Source of the DNA: Myxococcales bacterium
Lineage (GTDB): Bacteria; Myxococcota_A; Polyangia; Polyangiales; Ga0077539
Assembly (NCBI GenBank): GCA_013298625.1
Contig: JAAFIF010000036.1
Coordinates: 1 to 64,000 of the forward strand
Reading direction: 5' to 3'
Length of the DNA stretch: 64,000 nt
Shown in pieces: positions 7,618 through 16,360 of the stretch. Positions within the stretch are counted from its first letter, which is position 1; the number at the start of each line of letters is the position of its first letter. A program made the position numbers and the translations under genes. The notes beneath the pieces are model-generated. The model was not told the DNA's origin. It saw only the letters and a program-made list of their open reading frames with translations, and did no database searches.

Positions 7618-9537
7618 ATGACGAGCGATAAGAACGACACGACGGACATGGGCGAGGCGATTGACGCGGTCGATGGAGGGCGCCGTTCAATCGGTGCGAC
7701 GATCGGTGCGCTGCTTGGATTCGCTGCGGTAAGCGGGTTGAGCCGCGAGGCGCAGGCGCAGTCCGTGCCGATCTTTCCGACAGGAGCGGGGATGACCGAT
7801 GTGTTCTGGGCTGAGGATATTTTTGCGCTTCGAGAGTACTCTAACGCCGCGCAGTACCAGATGGCCGTGCTCAAAGGCTTCTCCAGCATCGGCGATGGCG
7901 GCGAGGGGGTGTTCGTTTGGGACGCTCTGTCCACGGCTGCTGACAACACCGGAATCGTAATTTGTCCAAATGCCAATAAAGATGGCAATCTGCCGGGACG
8001 ATGGATACGAGTGGTTGATGGCGACTGGAACGTATGCTGGTTCGGTGCTAAAGGTGACGGCATTGCGAACAACGATGGGGCGTTTCGAACGGCGATTGAT
8101 GAGATGGCATACCTTGCTGCGCTGCAGGCAGCGAACGGCCGCGTATTGTACGTTCCTCCAGGAAAGTACAACTTCGCTCAGACCCTGTACGTAGATAAAG
8201 CGATCACGTTGAAGGGAAGCGGAGGGGTGGGTGCGGCTTCTGTTTTCTCTACGTGGCTGCTGTTTCCACCGGGTGTCACCGGAATTGAGATCGGTCGCGT
8301 CAATGCCAATTCCGTGGGCAACGGTGCCACGATCCGTGATGTGTACATCGAAGGAAAGAAGACTGGAGTTGCGAACGCCAATGCTCACGGAATTAAGATT
8401 CGACAAATTTCGCTGATAGATAATGTGCGCGTCTCGAACTTTGATGGAAATGGAATCGATATTTTCGGCGATATTGTCCGTACTCAAACAAATACAGCAC
8501 ACTCGTCCATCCAACACTGCCAGGTTCAGAGTTGCACGATGAATGGCATCTACGTGGACGGCGACGATGCTAGCGCCTGCCTCGTATCACACACAGACGT
8601 GCGCAATTGCAGCGGTTGGGGCGTCTATGACACGAGCTTCTTTGGAAATACGTACGTTGGACTCATGTTGCATACCAACGCCGCAGGCGCCTATCGGGTG
8701 GATGGCACGAGCAACCGATCGCTGCTTCTCGGTTGCTATTCAGAAGCAGATCAACCTACGTCCAACTTCTTCGACTCGTTGGCCATGGCGATCGGAGGGC
8801 TCCACGCAGCGGGCGTTGTGGGCTGGCAGCAGAGCCGCGGGGAACTGTCGAGCCACCTCGTGAATTCTGTGAATACCGTGGTTCTGCATGACGCGAATGG
8901 AAACGCGTATAACGCCAGTGAGGGCTGGGCTGGATTGGGCTCGCCTCACCTTATGTCGATGAAGGGGGCAGACGACGTTCAACCATACAGTATGGAGTAT
9001 CATTCGAGGTATACGAATTCTCCAGCGTACATGGGTTGGTACGCTTGGAAATGGGCAGGGAGCAATAGCCACGTTGCGTTCGCGATTGGTGGAACGCAGG
9101 CAGGCGATGCATTCGTGGGACGAGCGTGGGTGCCGTTCGGTATGTACTTCGGCGTAAACGCTCGTCTTCTAGTCTCCTCCACGGCGACGAAGAGCGGGCT
9201 CCCGACCAATCCGATCCGGGGGAACGTGTACTTTTCGAACAACGCCAGCGCGACCGGGGATGATCACGGTGTCGCGTTTTGGCAGTGCGTTGCTGAGGCT
9301 GTGGGCGCGACCCCAGCGAAGTACTTGCCGGTGAAGCACTCGGTCTATGCGACCGCCTCGTCTCTGCCACGGAAGGCGCAAGTGGGCGATGTCGTCTTGA
9401 ATGCTGCGCCTGGTCTCACGAGCGGCAGTTCGCACGTCGCGCAATGGCACTGCGTGCAATCCGGGGATGGCGTGTCAACGGTTGCTCGCTGGCGCGCTGT
9501 CAAACTCGAGGACGGAGACATCGTCGGAATCGTGTAG
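7618..9537 (+). CDS. Exported right-handed beta-helix protein (pectate-lyase-3 type)
   Basis: A 639-residue protein. The N-terminus has a twin arginine (GRRSIG) followed by a hydrophobic stretch and AQAQS, suggesting export by the Tat route. At about residues 140-160 the motif WFGAKGDGIANNDGAF matches the start of the Pectate_lyase_3 fold seen in exopolysaccharide depolymerases, epimerases and phage tail-spikes, and short Gly/Asn-rich turns follow at regular spacing to about residue 400. The C-terminal 100 residues look like a separate attachment domain. GGGAG precedes the start. Codon use is less GC-rich than in neighbouring genes, with runs such as AAATTTCG, and it abuts an IS remnant, so horizontal acquisition is likely. 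The sugar substrate cannot be told. Confidence 0.8.
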   Translation: MTSDKNDTTDMGEAIDAVDGGRRSIGATIGALLGFAAVSGLSREAQAQSVPIFPTGAGMTDVFWAEDIFALREYSNAAQYQMAVLKGFSSIGDGGEGVFVWDALSTAADNTGIVICPNANKDGNLPGRWIRVVDGDWNVCWFGAKGDGIANNDGAFRTAIDEMAYLAALQAANGRVLYVPPGKYNFAQTLYVDKAITLKGSGGVGAASVFSTWLLFPPGVTGIEIGRVNANSVGNGATIRDVYIEGKKTGVANANAHGIKIRQISLIDNVRVSNFDGNGIDIFGDIVRTQTNTAHSSIQHCQVQSCTMNGIYVDGDDASACLVSHTDVRNCSGWGVYDTSFFGNTYVGLMLHTNAAGAYRVDGTSNRSLLLGCYSEADQPTSNFFDSLAMAIGGLHAAGVVGWQQSRGELSSHLVNSVNTVVLHDANGNAYNASEGWAGLGSPHLMSMKGADDVQPYSMEYHSRYTNSPAYMGWYAWKWAGSNSHVAFAIGGTQAGDAFVGRAWVPFGMYFGVNARLLVSSTATKSGLPTNPIRGNVYFSNNASATGDDHGVAFWQCVAEAVGATPAKYLPVKHSVYATASSLPRKAQVGDVVLNAAPGLTSGSSHVAQWHCVQSGDGVSTVARWRAVKLEDGDIVGIV

Positions 9538-9549
9538 AGCATTATCGCC

Positions 9550-9672
9550 AAACACCACCGCGACGGGGGGCGTAGCTTTCTCGGTGCGCGGCAGTGGTTT
9601 GCGTTGACTTGGGCCGTGTTTCCCGCACCTGTTCCGCTCCGCGCGTCTTCGACGCTCGTCGCGTTCGCGGTA
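9550..9672 (+). repeat. Dispersed structured repeat, copy B
   Basis: About 123 bp, starting 12 bp after the stop of the beta-helix gene and in the same orientation. It shares CGCGGCAGTGGTTTG and the strictly conserved CCGCTCCGCGCGTCTTCGAC with copy A, and ends in CGCGGTA. The left arm (AAACACCACCGCG) has lost one base compared with copy A. Confidence 0.85.
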
Positions 9673-9711
9673 CAGTAGCGCAAACCGCGATCAAGCCTGT
9701 AGACTCGCCCC

Positions 9712-10155
9712 GTGGCGGTCACGCAGCAGCTTTGCAGGACGAGCGCGGAGATTCTTGGCGACGCAGCGAGCTCGCTCGAGGCGCTGCGGTCGATCGTGAG
9801 CTTCGAGTACAGCACGCCCCCTTACGAAGTGCTGGACTTGGATTGGGCCCCGGCGATGTTGACCTCGGCGTTGCGCGCGTCGGGCGAGCCCGCGCTGGCT
9901 GCCGCGGTCGAAGCGGCGTGCAAAGGCAGCGAGATCGTCAATCCTCGGTTTCCGGAGGGCTGGGGCGGCGATGTGTATTCAGAGATTCGGGTGAACTCGG
10001 CGGCGCTGGTCGAAGCGCTGAGCCTGTCGCTCGACGGACTCTCGGGCGACCGGTTCGTCGGCGTCGGCGCTCTGCTGCCCGATCTCATCGTAGATTTCGG
10101 CAGCGTGCACGTGTTCGAGCGGCATCTCGGCAAGCATACCGAGGAGTTGAAGTAG
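9712..10155 (+). CDS. Uncharacterised protein ended by an in-frame amber codon
   Basis: A 147-residue cytoplasmic protein from a GTG start; I do not recognise the family. The interesting point is its end: after EELK the codon is TAG (10153-10155), but the same frame continues FYARAAAARQLVVTWWD to a TGA at 10207-10209. That tail is protein-like and joins smoothly, so the ancestral gene probably ran to 10209 and the TAG is a recent mutation, a sequencing error or a read-through site. Copy B of the dispersed repeat occupies the upstream gap. Confidence 0.6.
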   Translation: MAVTQQLCRTSAEILGDAASSLEALRSIVSFEYSTPPYEVLDLDWAPAMLTSALRASGEPALAAAVEAACKGSEIVNPRFPEGWGGDVYSEIRVNSAALVEALSLSLDGLSGDRFVGVGALLPDLIVDFGSVHVFERHLGKHTEELK

Positions 10156-10289
10156 TTCTACGCTCGCGCCGCGGCGGCGCGGCAGCTGGTCGTGACCTGG
10201 TGGGACTGAGCCGCCAGTTGGGGACACTTGTGCCAAGCTCTGCAGGCGAGACGCGCCGGCGTTGCGCGGTGGTGGTACAAGAAGGCGCT

Positions 10290-11096
10290 GTGTACTTCGC
10301 AGACTTGACTCCATATCAGTACCATATTTGTCCCGTACTTTGGGACGACTCTGGTCCAGCGTCGCTCCTACCCGAGGACCAATACGTCAACATGGCGGAT
10401 CCTCAGTTCGAGGACGACGAGCTCAACATTGGCTGGCTCGACGCACAGCACCCGTTTCCGATCTACGAGGGGCCTGCGCCGCGGTGGGTCGAGCAGCTCG
10501 AGGAATACGTGCTCGCTCATCTTTGCACGGTGACGCGCGGCGTGCATTCTTGCGAGTTTTGTCCTCCGGGTTCAAGATCACCGAGCGCTTCTCGCGAGGT
10601 CGTCATCGGGTCTGCAGAGATCGCGGTGCAGGGTACGTCCGTAGTTTACCGAGCGCCATCGCTCGTCGCGCACTACTGTCGCGCGCATCGCTATCAGCCG
10701 CCAGAGGACTTCGTAAACGCTGTGTCGCGTGGCGATCGATCGGTTCCCGTCCCGACCGACAAGCGACGGCCCGTTCGAATCGACGATTTTCGTGGCCCAG
10801 TGAACATCGACGTGATTGCTCGCGAGCTGCGCGAGGGATTCTTGGCGAGCGTCCGCGCGCCGGACTACATCCGCTTCGACCTTCGGCAGGCTGGAGACTC
10901 GGTGCATGTGAGCGCCGAGACTTTTTTTTCGCCCACGCTGGTGACGCGAGCGTGGACGGTGCCGAACGAGCTGTTGATCAACCAACGGCAGGCGACGTTC
11001 GCGCTCCGCTCGATGATCGGGTCGGCGTATACCAATTTTGCCAACGAATCATTCTTTGTTGAAATGGCCCGCCGCCGAGTGATGCGTGGACGGTGA
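10290..11096 (+). CDS. DUF7919-like protein with C-terminal extension
   Basis: 268 residues from a GTG start with AAGAAGG five bases upstream. The N-terminal part VYFADLTPYQY, NIGWLDAQHPFP, then TRGVHSCEFCP matches a small family of uncharacterised proteins in which a Trp-Leu-Asp and a paired-cysteine motif are conserved, and RAPSLVAHYCRAHRY-(Q/R)-PP also fits. From about residue 165 a second, unrecognised domain follows (FRGPVNIDVIARELREG to the end). No signal peptide. Function is unknown; members of the family are often found near toxin or immunity genes, but nothing here proves that. Confidence 0.7.
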   Translation: MYFADLTPYQYHICPVLWDDSGPASLLPEDQYVNMADPQFEDDELNIGWLDAQHPFPIYEGPAPRWVEQLEEYVLAHLCTVTRGVHSCEFCPPGSRSPSASREVVIGSAEIAVQGTSVVYRAPSLVAHYCRAHRYQPPEDFVNAVSRGDRSVPVPTDKRRPVRIDDFRGPVNIDVIARELREGFLASVRAPDYIRFDLRQAGDSVHVSAETFFSPTLVTRAWTVPNELLINQRQATFALRSMIGSAYTNFANESFFVEMARRRVMRGR

Positions 11097-11216
11097 GTAT
11101 GCTCCGGCGCGTACGGGCGGAGGTGTGGATGGCGGTTGGTGCTGCGCGGTCGTCGCCAGCGGCGGCACGTGGTTCGACGCTGTCACGACAGCTGAGCGCG
11201 GGCGACGAGGCGCAGC

Positions 11217-12959
11217 ATGGCCTGCTGGCTCCCGATGCGCCGCGCGCTCCTGGCGCTCTCGACGCTGCTCTCGGCTCGCTGCGGCGTACGCGGTTCACCG
11301 CACGATCACCGGGTCCGGGTGGAAGCGCGCCCGAAGCTCGTAGCCACCGCGGTCTCGACGTGCGCGGTGGGCGAGGGCGGAGAGCCGCGGTGCTGGGGGC
11401 TCGTCGGGCACTCGGTCGATGGAGCGGCGCTCGGGCAGCTTCCGCGCTCGCCGAGGCAATGGGCTGCGCTGCAAGAGCGAGTGTTGCCGAACGCGCAGGT
11501 GGTCGCGGGATTTCGAGGCAGGCGCGCGGAGGCAGCGGTTCGACGGCGGGAGGGCGCGTGCTTCGCTCTCGGCGGTGGCCGGTGGGGATGCGTGGAGAGC
11601 GTTCGTGGGTTCTCGCTGGACGGGGGAGAGGTCAGGGATTCGCTCGCGCATCCTTGGGTGCAGTGGCCGTCGTGGCAGAGCTGCGAGTCGAACGCGGGGT
11701 GGCTCGAGTGCCTCGCGTACGACGAGTCGGTGCGTCGCGCGCCGTTGTCCTCTCGGGTCGCGGCGTTGCTCGACAACGGGCGATCGCGCTGCGTGTGGTT
11801 CGATGGCGATCTTCACTGCGATTTCTCGGGCTCGCGACCGGGCGAACGAGCGACGTCCGTCGACATGGCTGCTGCGTACGCGGGTGCGTTGACGGTGGTG
11901 CCCGTCGCGACGGAGATCGCTCATGCGTCGATGGACGGCGGCGGTGTCTCGTGGCTCGACGCGCGTGGAGCGTGGTGGATGCGACGTGACGGTGAAGAGG
12001 GCAGCGCGTTCGCAGTGGGTGAATCTGCGGCGCCTTTCGTAGCGCTGGCGTCGTCGCTGGACGAGACGTGCGCGCGGTCGAGGGATGCGAGCGTGTGGTG
12101 CGTGCGACGCGAGCAACGCGCGGCGCGGCGGATGCTCGGTGACTCGCTCGAAATCGCAGCGGGGGCGCGGCACTTCTGCGCGAGGCAACGCGGCGACGTG
12201 GTGCAGTGCTGGGGCGATCCCGCGCTTGGTCGGCTCGGTCGACAGACGGCCAACGGATGGAGCGCGGAGCGTGTGGCGCTCGATGAGCCCGTGCTCACAG
12301 CGAGCGCAGGGTGGGGGCATTCGTGCGCGATTCTTCGAAGCGGGCGCGTCGTGTGTTGGGGACTGCGAGACGTCGAGACGACGGAGGATGCCGAGGCGGG
12401 ACTGTCGATCGGGGCGCGGTATCGAACGGTGTTTGTTCCGACGGAGATTCGGGCGGTGCGCGGGGCGGTCGCGATCGCGTCGAGGGGCGCGGTGACGTGC
12501 GCGACGATGGCCGACGAGCGACTGTGTTGGAGCGGGGCAGACGGCGGTGCGCTGCGACGCGTGACCGAAGGCGAGCGCGACGCGCTCACGCGCGGGGAGT
12601 TTCAGCGAAGCCCGTGGCTGGACGACGGGCTCGATGTGATCGACGGGTGCTCGGGGGCGGGCTATCGATGCTTGCTGCTGCGCGGCGGGGGTGTGCGTTG
12701 CTCTGTTCCGTTTTGCGGCAGGGTGGTGGGCGCGAGGCCGACGTGCACGCCGCTGGTCGCTGTCCCCGTCGATCGCTTGCCCGACGCCATGACCGGGCTC
12801 ACCTGCGGCAGCGCCCACGCGTGCGCGTGGAACGCGAATGGGGAGCTCTTTTGCTGGGGAACCGACGTGTTCGCGCAGCGCGCGACCAGCGTCGATCGGG
12901 GCTCTGAGACTCCTCGCGCCGTGGATGTTCGATTCGACGAGCCGCCGCGCGAATGGTGA
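11217..12959 (+). CDS. RCC1-like repeat lipoprotein
   Basis: 580 residues. After a hydrophobic leader a LSARC sequence offers a lipobox (Cys about residue 22); a second ATG at 11235 would shorten the leader. The body has degenerate RCC1 repeats recognisable by the recurring Cys-Ala...CWG signature: STCAVGEGGEPRCWG, HFCARQRGDVVQCWG, HSCAILRSGRVVCWG and HACAWNANGELFCWG. Such repeats form a seven-bladed propeller; in Myxococcota these proteins are usually secreted and of unknown function. The middle portion has diverged so much that only some blades are visible. It is monocistronic as far as I can see. Confidence 0.75.
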   Translation: MACWLPMRRALLALSTLLSARCGVRGSPHDHRVRVEARPKLVATAVSTCAVGEGGEPRCWGLVGHSVDGAALGQLPRSPRQWAALQERVLPNAQVVAGFRGRRAEAAVRRREGACFALGGGRWGCVESVRGFSLDGGEVRDSLAHPWVQWPSWQSCESNAGWLECLAYDESVRRAPLSSRVAALLDNGRSRCVWFDGDLHCDFSGSRPGERATSVDMAAAYAGALTVVPVATEIAHASMDGGGVSWLDARGAWWMRRDGEEGSAFAVGESAAPFVALASSLDETCARSRDASVWCVRREQRAARRMLGDSLEIAAGARHFCARQRGDVVQCWGDPALGRLGRQTANGWSAERVALDEPVLTASAGWGHSCAILRSGRVVCWGLRDVETTEDAEAGLSIGARYRTVFVPTEIRAVRGAVAIASRGAVTCATMADERLCWSGADGGALRRVTEGERDALTRGEFQRSPWLDDGLDVIDGCSGAGYRCLLLRGGGVRCSVPFCGRVVGARPTCTPLVAVPVDRLPDAMTGLTCGSAHACAWNANGELFCWGTDVFAQRATSVDRGSETPRAVDVRFDEPPREW

Positions 12960-12991
12960 GACCATCGTGAGCGCGCTGCGCCATCAGCCGC

Positions 12992-13495
12992 TCAGAACGC
13001 CGTCGGCCGCTCGCGTCGCGTGGCGAACGAATACACGCCCGCGATCGCGCAGGCGACGAGCGTGGCGAATCCGTTGAGCTCGATCCACACGCGGTTCGTC
13101 CACGGCAGCGCCTCGATCGCAGAGAGCAGAGCAACGAGCACGACGAGCTCGAGCGCCCGCGTTCGCGTTGCGCGTCGCGGTCCTCGGGCGATCGACGCGA
13201 GTCCGTACAGCAGCGCGATCGCTGAGAACACCAGCCCCAGCGCGGGCGACGGCATGCGGTCGAGCGCGGGCTGCACGGACCAATACGCGGCGCCTGTCAT
13301 CAGCACGCGCGCGAACAGCGCGACGGCCGCGGCCGCGAAGAGGGCTCCTGGTTGCAGCGGCGCGAGCGGCGGCGCCTCGGGCAGCGCTGGGGTCGTCGTC
13401 GCGAGCGAGCTGTCTACGCGATAGGGATGCTGCGCGCGATCGTGCCGCTCGGCGGTTTGCGTCGCGGTCTCGGGCTGGCGAAGTGGCTCGGTCAT
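12992..13495 (-). CDS. Small integral membrane protein
   Basis: 167 residues from the ATG at 13495; the frame is open to 13741 but the upstream part is not protein-like and has no ribosome binding site, whereas GAGAGG precedes 13495. The first 50 residues are polar; then three or four hydrophobic segments follow (ALFAAAAVALFARVLM, ALGLVFSAIALLYGLA, ALELVVLVALLSAIEA, GFATLVACAIAGVYSFA). I do not recognise a family. It converges on the RCC1-like gene, 32 bp apart. Confidence 0.65.
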   Translation of the reverse strand: MTEPLRQPETATQTAERHDRAQHPYRVDSSLATTTPALPEAPPLAPLQPGALFAAAAVALFARVLMTGAAYWSVQPALDRMPSPALGLVFSAIALLYGLASIARGPRRATRTRALELVVLVALLSAIEALPWTNRVWIELNGFATLVACAIAGVYSFATRRERPTAF

Positions 13496-13744
13496 CAGCG
13501 TTGCAGGGCCTCTCTGCGCTTCGCAGGGTGCTGTCGTTGCCCCCCATCGGTTGCGCGCGGCGGGCTCTATCTCGGTGATGCGCGAGCGGTTGCCTGCCGA
13601 ACGCGAGGCGAGAGAGGCCAACGGCGACAAAAATGTTCGTGGCTCCGCAACCGCGACGCGCGCGCGGTGATGAGTCGCCCCACGCGGGTTGAACCGTTGC
13701 TCACGCGTCGTGAGCGCCCGCGCGAAGGAGCAGGAGAGCAATCC

Positions 13745-14746
13745 ATGTCCATGTCGATTTCATTGCGCCGTGGCGCGCAGGGCACGAGCGAGACGCAGGG
13801 GGCGGAGAGCGCAGCGCCCGCGACGGGTGCGCAGTCGACGCCGGCGCAACAGGCGGTTCGGCCGCGCGGCGGCGAGCGCGGACCGGACGTCATCGTGGGC
13901 GGAGGACGAAGCGAGCAAGCGCGGCGGCTCGAGCAGGCGAGCGGACAATCGCGCGCAGCGACGTGCGTGACGCAGCACAGCGACGCGCAGCTGGCGGCGC
14001 AGTACAGGATGATGATCAACGCTGGGGTGACGCCGCGAATCCCCGACGCGCTGATGCTTCCGCGTGGAAATGGGGCGGCGTTGATGAGGGAGCTCAACGT
14101 TCCGGCGCCGCGCTTGCCGGCCGCGTATCAGCATGCGCTCGATCATCATGGGGACGTTCATTCGCCCGTCATGGGGGCGATCGTGAACGCGTTCGCCGGC
14201 GGACACGCGAGCGATCAGACGCACGCGGTGGCCGACATCGGAACGCACGCCTTGGTCGGCGCGATGGAGCTCGGTGCGCATCACCTTCACCTCGCCGCAG
14301 CGGCGGGCGCGGCGACGGCCGCTTCGTTGCTGCTGACCGCGGACGCGACCGTCGGGCGAGCTCTGGTGCTCGCGTATCAAGTGCACCACAACACGACGCC
14401 GACGCCCGAATCGGTGCGTGCTTTTCTGCAAGAGCACGCGCCGCAGGTGTTGGCGCAGCTTCGCACGAGGGTCGAGCAGCAACTCGAGCAGCAGTTCAAC
14501 ACCGGTGCGCGCGCGGCGGCGAGCCAGCAGCCGCTGCCCGCCGATGCGAGCCCTGCGTTTCGTCGCGGCTACGAAGAGGGGCAGCGCTATCGGGCGCAGC
14601 ACGGATGCGCGTTCGACGCCAACGCGCAGGCGCTTCGCGTGCTCAACCAGGTCACACGCGGAACGGAGCGAGACGCCTCGGTCGGCGTTCGACCGCTCAG
14701 CGCGCGCCCCGAGCGCGTCGCCGCAGAGATCAACCTCGACGAGTAG
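13745..14746 (+). CDS. Uncharacterised protein, Ala/Gln-rich
   Basis: 333 residues. AAGGAG and GGAG lie just upstream of the ATG. No signal peptide. The first 75 residues are low complexity (Gly/Ala/Arg/Gln). A possible helical hairpin with a hydrophobic stretch (LHLAAAAGAATAASLLL) lies near residue 185, and a Gln/Arg-rich coiled segment at about 235-250. It has one conserved-looking motif, NAFAGGHASDQTHAVADIG. I cannot assign a function; small proteins of this style are often secreted effectors or structural parts of contractile particles, but there is no neighbour to support that. Confidence 0.6.
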   Translation: MSMSISLRRGAQGTSETQGAESAAPATGAQSTPAQQAVRPRGGERGPDVIVGGGRSEQARRLEQASGQSRAATCVTQHSDAQLAAQYRMMINAGVTPRIPDALMLPRGNGAALMRELNVPAPRLPAAYQHALDHHGDVHSPVMGAIVNAFAGGHASDQTHAVADIGTHALVGAMELGAHHLHLAAAAGAATAASLLLTADATVGRALVLAYQVHHNTTPTPESVRAFLQEHAPQVLAQLRTRVEQQLEQQFNTGARAAASQQPLPADASPAFRRGYEEGQRYRAQHGCAFDANAQALRVLNQVTRGTERDASVGVRPLSARPERVAAEINLDE

Positions 14747-14849
14747 TCGACCCACCCTGAGGGGGCGCGGACGCGCGATGAGCGCCGCGGTCGCGATGGA
14801 CAGTGCGACGGGTGTGATCGTGGGTCGTGCACAGCGAGCACGAGCGAAC

Positions 14850-15061
14850 GACCCGGTGAAGAAGCGATCTTCTCCACGGCGGGTTGTCAAACCCGCCGCT
14901 AGCGACGGGAGAACGAGAGACCGGTGAAACCCCTCTTCGCTCCACGGCGGGTTTGCCAACCCGCCATGGAGCGAAGAGGTGCCTCATTGGGCTCTTGTTC
15001 TTCCGTCGCTCGTCGCCCGTTGCCAACCCGCCGTGGAGAAACCCACTTCTTCACCAGGTCG
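14850..15061. repeat. Long imperfect palindrome, arms about 104 bp
   Basis: The left arm starts GACCCGGTGAAGAAG and the right arm ends CTTCTTCACCAGGTC; all along, blocks match in inverted order: CTCCACGGCGGGTTG near both outer ends, the AGCGACGGGAGAACGAGAG block against CTCTTGTTCTTCCGTCGCT, and at the centre CTCTTCGCTCCA and GGCGGGTT (14933-14953) against AACCCGCC and TGGAGCGAAGAG (14958-14978). The central stem alone is about 21 bp with one mismatch around a TGCC loop. The two arms are equal in length and about three quarters identical. No frame here resembles a protein, so this fills the 432-bp gap between the genes. Confidence 0.8.
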
Positions 15062-15178
15062 TACGCCCGCCCGCCTGCCGCGTACGAACCGCAATCACTC
15101 GCAGCGCGACGGCGCGGTTTGCGCTGAGAGGGGGAGAGTTCTTGAACTTTTGAACACCGTCCCCGGTCGCTGCGGCCC

Positions 15179-16327
15179 CTACAACCGGCCGCCGGCGGCT
15201 TCGAGCACGGTCATGAAGTCCTGCGGGGGATCGCGGCGAAACGTGAGGACGCGCTCGGGGTCGCCTGGGTGCGTGAAGCCCAATTCGTGCGCGTGCAAGA
15301 GCGCCCGCGGGTGCTCGATGGGCTGAACGACCCCGCGGCTGTACACGCGCTCGCCGATCAGCGGGTGGCCCCACTCCGAGAGGTGAATGCGGATCTGGTG
15401 CGTCCGCCCCGTCTGCAGCTGGCAGCGCACGAGGGCGACCGAGCCCGTCGGGAGCAGCAAGCGCGAGAGCACTTCGACGTGGGTGATCGCGCGCTTTCCG
15501 ACGCCCGGCGCGGGGTTGCGCGCGGAGCCGCGGAGCCGGTCGCCGCGGTCTTCGACCAGCACCGTGTCCATCGTGTACTGGTCGCGCGCGGGGTGACCAC
15601 AGACCAGGGCGAGGTAGCGCCGCTCGATCGCGTGCGCGCGAAACAGCGTCGCAAGGTGACGCTTCGCCACCCAGGTGCGGCCGAAGACCACCAGCCCCGA
15701 GGTGTCCTTGTCGATGCGATGAACCACGAAGAGCGGCGCGTTGGAGCTCACGTCGCGCTTGCGGTGGAGCCAGTGTTGGACGCGGTCGACCAGCGTTCCG
15801 CGCTCGCCTTCGTCGAAGGGAACGGTGCTGATCCCCGCGGGCTTGTTCACCACCACCACGTGCTCGTCGATGTGGACCATCGCGTCGTCGGCGATGTCGA
15901 GCGCCGGTCGGTCTGCGCGCTTCGCGTTGGCGTGGTGCGCCACCCGCTGCCCGAGCACCACCCTGTGCACGGGGTCCGTGATCACTTCGTCGTTGACCGT
16001 GATTTTTCCGCGGCGAACGAGCTCTCTCGACTGCTCCCACGAGCCCGACGTGAGCTCTCGAACGATCGCTGCCAGCGTCGCGCCGTCTTGCTTGCGCGTG
16101 ATCGTCAAGCTCGGAGCGTCCGGATCGCGCACCTCCACCACCGTTGTCGCAGGCGCTGGCGCTGCTGCGGATGTCAGCGGCGTCGCGGGCGCGCGCGGCC
16201 GGTCCATCACTGCGATACTGCGGTCTTTTGCTGGGGGTTGAGCGCTCGCGTCCGTCCGTTCGGGACGGCGGGGCGGGGCAGAAGCGCCTGCGGAGGGCTT
16301 CGGTGTTCGACGATCGCGACGAGCCAT
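15179..16327 (-). CDS. RluA/RluD-family 23S rRNA or tRNA pseudouridine synthase
   Basis: 382 residues. After a disordered N-terminal 75 residues there is an S4-like RNA-binding segment (SWEQSRELVRRGKITVNDEV, about residues 96-115) and then the RluA catalytic domain: the NKPAGISTVP strand (161-170) and the catalytic HRIDKDTSGL motif with Asp206. QLQTGRTHQIRIH is the second conserved motif. The ATG at 16327 gives a long linker; an internal ATG at 16207 would remove 40 of the disordered residues. It is divergent to the Ser/Thr kinase, their starts being only 33 bp apart, so both promoters must overlap. Its position on rRNA cannot be told from the sequence. Confidence 0.85.
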   Translation of the reverse strand: MARRDRRTPKPSAGASAPPRRPERTDASAQPPAKDRSIAVMDRPRAPATPLTSAAAPAPATTVVEVRDPDAPSLTITRKQDGATLAAIVRELTSGSWEQSRELVRRGKITVNDEVITDPVHRVVLGQRVAHHANAKRADRPALDIADDAMVHIDEHVVVVNKPAGISTVPFDEGERGTLVDRVQHWLHRKRDVSSNAPLFVVHRIDKDTSGLVVFGRTWVAKRHLATLFRAHAIERRYLALVCGHPARDQYTMDTVLVEDRGDRLRGSARNPAPGVGKRAITHVEVLSRLLLPTGSVALVRCQLQTGRTHQIRIHLSEWGHPLIGERVYSRGVVQPIEHPRALLHAHELGFTHPGDPERVLTFRRDPPQDFMTVLEAAGGRL

Positions 16328-16360
16328 GAACCGCGATGGTACAGTCCCGGGCGATCGTCG

